Positions 59,558-64,000 of a DNA stretch of 64,000 nt are shown piece after piece (positions within the stretch are counted from its first letter, which is position 1; every line of letters starts with the position of its first letter). The stretch is from the NCBI RefSeq assembly GCF_963973895.1, contig NZ_CAXBBF010000001.1; one strand, 5' to 3'. Origin of the DNA: Porticoccus sp950063125. Lineage in GTDB: Bacteria > Pseudomonadota > Gammaproteobacteria > Pseudomonadales > Porticoccaceae. A model generated the notes under the pieces. It did not search any database. It saw nothing but the letters and a program-made list of their open reading frames with translations, and was not told the DNA's origin. A program made the position numbers and the translations under genes.

Positions 59558-61393
59558 ATGAGCTCAAAAGAAGAGCTTTATAAAGTACTGGTTGAATCAG
59601 TTCCCTACGGCACCCTTTTCTTTGCTTACGGCGTCTGTATCGATGCCAACAAACATGCACTTGCCTTGCTGGGCTGCGACCTCAAGCAGCTGGTGGGCGC
59701 TTCAGTGGATAGCATCACTGGTGACGAATCCACCGCGCTTGTCGATCTCAAGTTACAACTGAAAAAAGCCTTGCGGGACCGTACTGAAAAGCTGGACTGG
59801 TCGTGTCCTGGTCGTACCGAAACTGTGGCTGTCAGTATTGTTTATGTGGGTGACGACAATAGAGAGCTGGTGGTCATGCTGCACACTCAAGAGCTGGCTG
59901 GCGACGTTGCTTCACCTTCTGCCAGTGAGCCGGGATTGTCTGTCGCCAGTGCCGAATCAGTCGAAGATGTCGAGGTTAGCTCCCCCGATGTGATATTGCC
60001 AGCCAGCGATATTTATGACGGCGTCGGTGTCATTATTGATGACGGGGACGACAGCAACCCGGGCGTCAAGCCCTGGGAGGCGTCTGCCAAGGATCACTAT
60101 TATGACAGTCTTACCGGTTTGCCCAATCGGCAATTGCTGATTCAGTCCATCAGCCGGTATCTGGATCACCATCGCGACCAGCCGGTATGCGGTGCCCTGA
60201 TGATTGTCGATCTTGATCACTTCAAGGATATTAATGATTCCTGGGGCAATGCTGTGGGGGATCAGGTAATCAAGAAGATTGGTCAGGCGCTGTCTCGCCT
60301 GGTCACGGGGGGTAACGTGCTCGCCCGTATGAGTGGTGACGAGTTCGTGCTTTTTATTCCCCACCTGGCTGATGACTTGTCAAAAGCCGCCTGGAGTGCG
60401 CAGTCGTTGGCCGAAAAGCTGGGTGAAATGGTTGCGAGCCCTCTGTTTCTCGATGGCCATGAAGTCATACTGACTGCAAGTGTCGGTATTGCACTTATTT
60501 CGGACAGTGGCATCAGTGCCGAGCGCGTACTCCAGTTTGCCGATACGGCCATGTACGAGGCGAAGCGCAAGGGCCGCAACAGCATCGCTTTTTTTGATCC
60601 TTGCATCTCGGAGAAAGCGCAACGACAGATTGGCATGAATACCCGATTGCGCAAGGCAATGGATAACCACGAGTTTGTGCTCTATATTCAGCCGCAAATT
60701 TCTGTTGAGACAGGACAGTTACTGGGTGGTGAGGCGCTATTGCGTTGGATGAATTCAGATAAAATAACCAACATGCCTTCAGAGTTTATTCCGGTACTTG
60801 AATCTTCTGGTCTGATCGTAGATGTAGGTCGGTGGGTCATTCGCACCTCTTGTGAGTACATCAGGAATTTTATTGATCAGGGTATCTGGCAAGACCACAT
60901 GCGGCTTGGCATCAATATCAGCCCACGCCAGTTTCGCGATCCCCAGTTGTTGGATATCGTCCAGCACAGCATGAGCAGCTACAACATAGACCCGAGCTTC
61001 CTCAATTTCGAAGTGACTGAAAATTTGGTCATTGAAGATGTGGATGAGGCCATTCGCAAGATGGAGGCAATCAAGTCGCTGGGCTCCATGTTTTCAATTG
61101 ATGACTTCGGCATTGGCTACTCCTCCATGATTTATCTGAAGCGTCTGCCGTTTGATCAACTGAAGATCGATCGTGAGTTTATCCGGAATATTCATCGCGA
61201 TCCCGAGAGCCGGGGTATCGTGGAAGCGATCATGGCTGTGTCAAAGCAGTATGGTTTGAAAGTTACCGCGGAAGGTGTTGAGACACCGGAAGCCCTTGAG
61301 ATACTTCGGGAGCTGGGTTGCCATTCCTATCAGGGTGCCCACTTTAGTATGCCTATTTCCTGTGATCGTTTTACCAAACTGCTGGCTGCCTGA
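59558..61393 (+). CDS. GGDEF-EAL protein with degenerate SGDEF and intact-looking EAL
   Basis: A 611-residue cyclic-di-GMP turnover protein. An N-terminal PAS-like part (about 1-105) and an acidic linker (about 110-180) precede a GGDEF domain with SGDEF at 259-263 instead of GGDEF and no RxxD inhibitory site. The EAL domain (from E392 in GGEALLRW) keeps INISPRQF, FEVTENLVIED, DDFGIGYSSM, LKIDREFI and AEGVETPEAL, so phosphodiesterase activity is likely and cyclase activity doubtful. ATG 59558 has AAGGGG 6 nt upstream. It lies between the iscX remnant and ndk, where it is not usually found. Confidence 0.9.
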   Translation: MSSKEELYKVLVESVPYGTLFFAYGVCIDANKHALALLGCDLKQLVGASVDSITGDESTALVDLKLQLKKALRDRTEKLDWSCPGRTETVAVSIVYVGDDNRELVVMLHTQELAGDVASPSASEPGLSVASAESVEDVEVSSPDVILPASDIYDGVGVIIDDGDDSNPGVKPWEASAKDHYYDSLTGLPNRQLLIQSISRYLDHHRDQPVCGALMIVDLDHFKDINDSWGNAVGDQVIKKIGQALSRLVTGGNVLARMSGDEFVLFIPHLADDLSKAAWSAQSLAEKLGEMVASPLFLDGHEVILTASVGIALISDSGISAERVLQFADTAMYEAKRKGRNSIAFFDPCISEKAQRQIGMNTRLRKAMDNHEFVLYIQPQISVETGQLLGGEALLRWMNSDKITNMPSEFIPVLESSGLIVDVGRWVIRTSCEYIRNFIDQGIWQDHMRLGINISPRQFRDPQLLDIVQHSMSSYNIDPSFLNFEVTENLVIEDVDEAIRKMEAIKSLGSMFSIDDFGIGYSSMIYLKRLPFDQLKIDREFIRNIHRDPESRGIVEAIMAVSKQYGLKVTAEGVETPEALEILRELGCHSYQGAHFSMPISCDRFTKLLAA

Positions 61394-61429
61394 CTTTCCA
61401 GAAGAATCGGAATTTACTTTGGCTCTTTC

Positions 61430-61458
61430 TTGTAACCCTTTGTACCAAAGCGTAAAAT
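61430..61458 (+). promoter_or_regulatory. ndk promoter
   Basis: TTGTAA at 61430-61435, a 17-nt spacer and TAAAAT at 61453-61458. It would give a leader of about 80 nt before the ndk ATG. Read by eye. Confidence 0.6.
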
Positions 61459-61543
61459 AGCGCCTTTTTAAGCAGACGTGTCCAGTCGTACTTTGCGACT
61501 TTCTTTCGCTTCTTTACCTGCCGCCATCTTTTGGAGACCCTAA

Positions 61544-61969
61544 ATGGCTATAGAACGTACCCTTTCCATCATCAAGCCAGATGCAGTGAGCAAAAATGTT
61601 ATTGGTCAAATCTATTCTCGGTTTGAGAAGGCTGGCCTGAAAGTCGTTGCAGCAAAAATGATGCACCTCTCCGAAGAAAAAGCCGGTGGCTTTTATGCGG
61701 AGCACAAAGAGCGCCCGTTTTATGCCGATTTGGTGGGCTTTATGACCTCTGGCCCTGTCATGATCCAGGTGCTTGAGGGCGAAAATGCTGTGATGGTTAA
61801 CCGCGACCTTATGGGCGCAACGAATCCGAAAGAAGCGGCAGCGGGCACTATTCGTGCAGACTTTGCCGAGTCGATCGACGCCAATGCTGTGCACGGCTCA
61901 GATTCACCGGCCTCAGCTGCCCGTGAAATATCCTATTTCTTTAATGATGGTGAAATTTGCCCACGCTAG
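61544..61969 (+). CDS. ndk: Nucleoside diphosphate kinase
   Basis: Balances nucleoside triphosphate pools by phosphate transfer through a histidine. The 141-residue protein begins MAIERTLSIIKPDAVSKNVI, has LMGATNPKEAAAGTIRADF near 95 and the phosphohistidine in NAVHGSDSPASAAREI near 117. TTGGAGA lies about 9 nt before the ATG. ndk-rlmN-pilF is the conserved order downstream of the isc operon. Confidence 0.98.
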   Translation: MAIERTLSIIKPDAVSKNVIGQIYSRFEKAGLKVVAAKMMHLSEEKAGGFYAEHKERPFYADLVGFMTSGPVMIQVLEGENAVMVNRDLMGATNPKEAAAGTIRADFAESIDANAVHGSDSPASAAREISYFFNDGEICPR

Positions 61970-62006
61970 TTTCTGTCATTTCCGGTATCACCGTGCAGAA
62001 TAAGCC

Positions 62007-63173
62007 ATGAGCCCAATTCTTGCCGACGTCAATACCGCTGTTGAGCCCCAGGGGTTGAAAACCAACCTGCTGGGGCTTTCTGCTGAAAAACTATCAGACT
62101 TTTTTGTTAATACGCTGGCAGAAAAACCCTTCCGTGCTTCGCAAATATTGAAGTGGATACACCAGCTGGGTGTGGATGACTTTGATCAGATGACCAATCT
62201 GTCGAAGCCCCTGCGCGAGAGACTCAAACAGGTTGCCGAAATTCGTGCTCCGGAGGTGGTTTCCCAGCAGGATTCTACAGACGGCACTCGAAAATGGCTG
62301 ATTCGCGTTGCTGGTGGCAGCTGTATTGAAACAGTGTTCATTCCGGAAAAGGATCGAGGTACGCTCTGTGTCTCATCTCAGGTGGGCTGTTCGCTGGACT
62401 GTAGCTTTTGTGCAACCGGGAAACAGGGATTTAACCGAGACCTGACTGCCGCAGAAATTATTGGGCAGGTCTGGATAGCTGCCAAATCTTTTGATTCCCT
62501 GGGTGCCGGAAAAGACCGGGTGGTGAGTAATGTTGTCATGATGGGTATGGGCGAGCCGCTACTCAACTTTGAGAACGTGGTCGACGCCATGGGTCTGATG
62601 CTTCATGACAATGCCTATGGACTGTCAAAGCGCCGGGTGACCTTGAGCACATCCGGTGTCGTTCCGGCACTGGATCGGCTCGGCGATGTTTCGGATGTCT
62701 CGCTGGCTATTTCTCTTCACGCACCCAACGATGCGTTGCGCGACCAGTTAGTGCCGATCAATAAAAAATACCCGATTGCCATGTTGCTTGACTCCGCCCG
62801 TCGCTACCTTGACAAGATGCCTGACGTGCGCCGCAAGATTACTATTGAATATACGATGATGGACCGGATAAATGATCGCGATGAGCATGCGCGGGAGTTG
62901 GCCATATTGCTGAAAGACATTCCCTGCAAAATCAACCTGATTCCGTTTAACCCGTTTACCGGTTCGTCCTACAGGCGAGTTACCAACACCGCGCTGAATC
63001 GTTTCAGGGATATCCTTCATCAGGAGGGATATACCGTGACTGTCCGAACGACTCGTGGAGACGACATTGCAGCAGCCTGTGGCCAGCTCGCCGGTACGGT
63101 GAACGACAGGACCCGTCGCAGTCAACGCTATCAACAGGAACAGCAAGTAGTGCCCGTGAGGTTTGTGGGTTGA
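62007..63173 (+). CDS. rlmN: 23S rRNA / tRNA adenine-C2 methyltransferase RlmN
   Basis: Radical-SAM enzyme that methylates A2503 of 23S rRNA and A37 of some tRNAs. The 388-residue protein has the cluster motif CSLDCSFCATG (CX3CX2C) near 128-135, MMGMGEPLLNFENVVDAM near 190 and the catalytic-cysteine region VRTTRGDDIAAACGQLAG near 350. Its own [4Fe-4S] cluster must be supplied in a cell whose isc operon is broken. The N-terminal 20 residues are longer than in many relatives; an internal start cannot be excluded. Confidence 0.96.
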   Translation: MSPILADVNTAVEPQGLKTNLLGLSAEKLSDFFVNTLAEKPFRASQILKWIHQLGVDDFDQMTNLSKPLRERLKQVAEIRAPEVVSQQDSTDGTRKWLIRVAGGSCIETVFIPEKDRGTLCVSSQVGCSLDCSFCATGKQGFNRDLTAAEIIGQVWIAAKSFDSLGAGKDRVVSNVVMMGMGEPLLNFENVVDAMGLMLHDNAYGLSKRRVTLSTSGVVPALDRLGDVSDVSLAISLHAPNDALRDQLVPINKKYPIAMLLDSARRYLDKMPDVRRKITIEYTMMDRINDRDEHARELAILLKDIPCKINLIPFNPFTGSSYRRVTNTALNRFRDILHQEGYTVTVRTTRGDDIAAACGQLAGTVNDRTRRSQRYQQEQQVVPVRFVG

Positions 63174-63207
63174 TTATAACGTCGAGTGGGCCACAGGCGG
63201 CATGCGT

Positions 63208-63990
63208 ATGAAGCTGAAATTGTCCTCGGTATTTTTTGTTGTCGGGCTGCTGGTTGTGTTGCTTTCCGTCGGTTGTGCGACGACAAAGAGTAGTACCGGT
63301 GTTGATAAGCAGAAGGTACTGGAAAATCGTCTTGATCTCGCGATGGGGTATTTGACGAGGGGTGATCATGAGCGCACCCGTTTCCATCTCAACAAAGCGA
63401 TGGAGGTAGACAGTAGTTCTCCTGCTGTGCACGACGCCTGGGCATTGTTATATCAACAGGAAAAAGAGTTTGAAGAAGCAGAGAGTCATTTTCGGAAGGC
63501 ACTGAGCTACGACCCGAAATTTACCCGAGGGCGCAATAACTACGGTATGTTCCTGTTGAACATGGATCGCTTCGAAGATGCCTATGATCAGTTTCTGAAA
63601 GGCTCCGAGGACCTCGGCTACCCCAGGCGAGCTGAACTTTTTCTCAAGGTTGGTGTGACGGCGCTACAGCTAAACAAGCTGTCAGAGGCTGAATCTGCTT
63701 TTGAGAAAGCGTTGGATCTGGATTCACGAATGTCTCTGGCACATATCGAGTTGGCTGATCTGGCTTTCAGGCGGGGTGACTATCAACTGGCACAGCAACG
63801 GTTAAACCAATACAACAGTACCAGAAACAGCCCGACGCCCCGGGGTCTTTGGCTGGGAGTCAGGCTTGCGGATAAACTGGGCAATAGTGATGCAGAGGCT
63901 AGTCAGGGGCTGGCGTTGAGGAACCTTTTTCCTGATTCGCGGGAGAATCAGGAATACAAAAACTGGTTGAATAATGAGCAAAAACCTTAG
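63208..63990 (+). CDS. pilF: Type IV pilus biogenesis lipoprotein PilF (TPR)
   Basis: Pilotin-type outer-membrane lipoprotein that helps PilQ secretin assembly. The 260-residue precursor has a signal peptide and lipobox LLSVGC near residue 21, then TPR units (about 40-245; DLAMGYLTRGDHERTRFHLN, YYQ-type helix pairs such as HFRKALSYDPKFTRGRNNYG). ATG 63208 with AGGCGG 7 nt upstream is preferred to ATG 63202. It overlaps the next gene by 17 nt. The order rlmN-pilF-rodZ is conserved in pseudomonads. Confidence 0.9.
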   Translation: MKLKLSSVFFVVGLLVVLLSVGCATTKSSTGVDKQKVLENRLDLAMGYLTRGDHERTRFHLNKAMEVDSSSPAVHDAWALLYQQEKEFEEAESHFRKALSYDPKFTRGRNNYGMFLLNMDRFEDAYDQFLKGSEDLGYPRRAELFLKVGVTALQLNKLSEAESAFEKALDLDSRMSLAHIELADLAFRRGDYQLAQQRLNQYNSTRNSPTPRGLWLGVRLADKLGNSDAEASQGLALRNLFPDSRENQEYKNWLNNEQKP

Positions 63991-64000
63991 CGAAGAACCA
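63974..64000 (+). CDS. Start of a gene cut by the right edge, probably rodZ
   Basis: ATG at 63974, inside the end of pilF in another frame, opens nine codons (MSKNLSEEP) without a stop to the window edge. The call as rodZ (cell-shape protein with a helix-turn-helix) rests only on the usual pilF-rodZ order and on this overlap; the residues themselves are too few to identify it. Confidence 0.45.

Noticed and set aside
1..64000. tRNA or rRNA genes, CRISPR arrays, insertion sequences, prophage or defence systems
   Set aside because: Intergenic regions were read for T-arm-like and repeat patterns and nothing convincing was found; all sizeable ORFs belong to chromosomal families. A tRNA-scan would settle the tRNA question.

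Overview
This 64 kb window is a chromosomal segment of a free-living gammaproteobacterium. The inference rests on gene order: the run rpsB-tsf-pyrH-frr-uppS-cdsA-ispC-rseP-bamA-skp-lpxD-fabZ-lpxA-lpxB-rnhB-dnaE-accA, then tilS-pyrG-kdsA-eno-ftsB-ispD-ispF-truD-pcm-nlpD-rpoS, then suhB/trmJ-iscR-iscS-ndk-rlmN-pilF, is the arrangement seen in Pseudomonas-like and marine (Cellvibrionales/Oceanospirillales-like) lineages. FabV-type enoyl reductase, a DUF2789 gene, a wax-ester-synthase-like acyltransferase and the map-glnD-dapC block agree. The genus cannot be told from the sequence. No rRNA, tRNA, CRISPR array, prophage or insertion sequence was found.

Layout. 1-7.6 kb: a left-edge gene tail, purC and a DoxX gene (minus strand), then fabV, DUF2789, lpxL, dapA, bamC and an MBL-fold hydrolase. 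7.6-7.9 kb: the only gene-free stretch over 300 bp, AT-rich with DnaA-box-like sites. 7.9-11 kb: envelope lipoproteins, rsmJ and a DUF481 protein. 11.2-20.8 kb: the lysine/diaminopimelate genes dapE, dapD and dapC with yffB, nth, glnD and map on the minus strand, interrupted by sixA-like and CHAD genes on the plus strand. 21-41.8 kb: the long translation / isoprenoid / outer-membrane / lipid A / replication cluster, with a WS/DGAT acyltransferase inserted between rnhB and dnaE. 41.9-43.2 kb: an AcoR-like sensor protein without an output domain. 43.4-55.5 kb: tilS to rpoS, without surE and with a DUF368 gene between pcm and nlpD. 55.6-64 kb: suhB, trmJ, the remains of the isc operon, a GGDEF-EAL gene, ndk, rlmN, pilF and the first codons of a probable rodZ.

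Most genes are housekeeping and work together in envelope building: DAP for peptidoglycan (dapA/C/D/E), undecaprenyl carrier synthesis and recycling (uppS, DUF368/PopT), outer-membrane protein assembly (bamA, bamC, skp), lipid A and KDO (lpxL, lpxD, lpxA, lpxB, kdsA) and fatty acids (fabV, fabZ, accA).

The most striking observation is the isc locus. iscR, with its promoter and an IscR-like operator, and iscS are intact. They are followed by 44 codons of iscU (start codon changed to CTG) joined in frame to iscX, which carries a TAG at codon 17. The rest of iscU and all of iscA, hscB, hscA and fdx are missing. This looks like a decayed ISC iron-sulfur assembly operon that kept its regulator and desulfurase. 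Other points worth a second look are two genes with a -10 box exactly 7 nt before a start codon that lacks a Shine-Dalgarno (probable leaderless mRNAs), the DnaA-box inverted repeat at 7.85 kb, an intrinsic terminator inside the rsmJ 5' end, an atypical cysteine pattern in endonuclease III, and the unusual FRGTGG-GAF protein.
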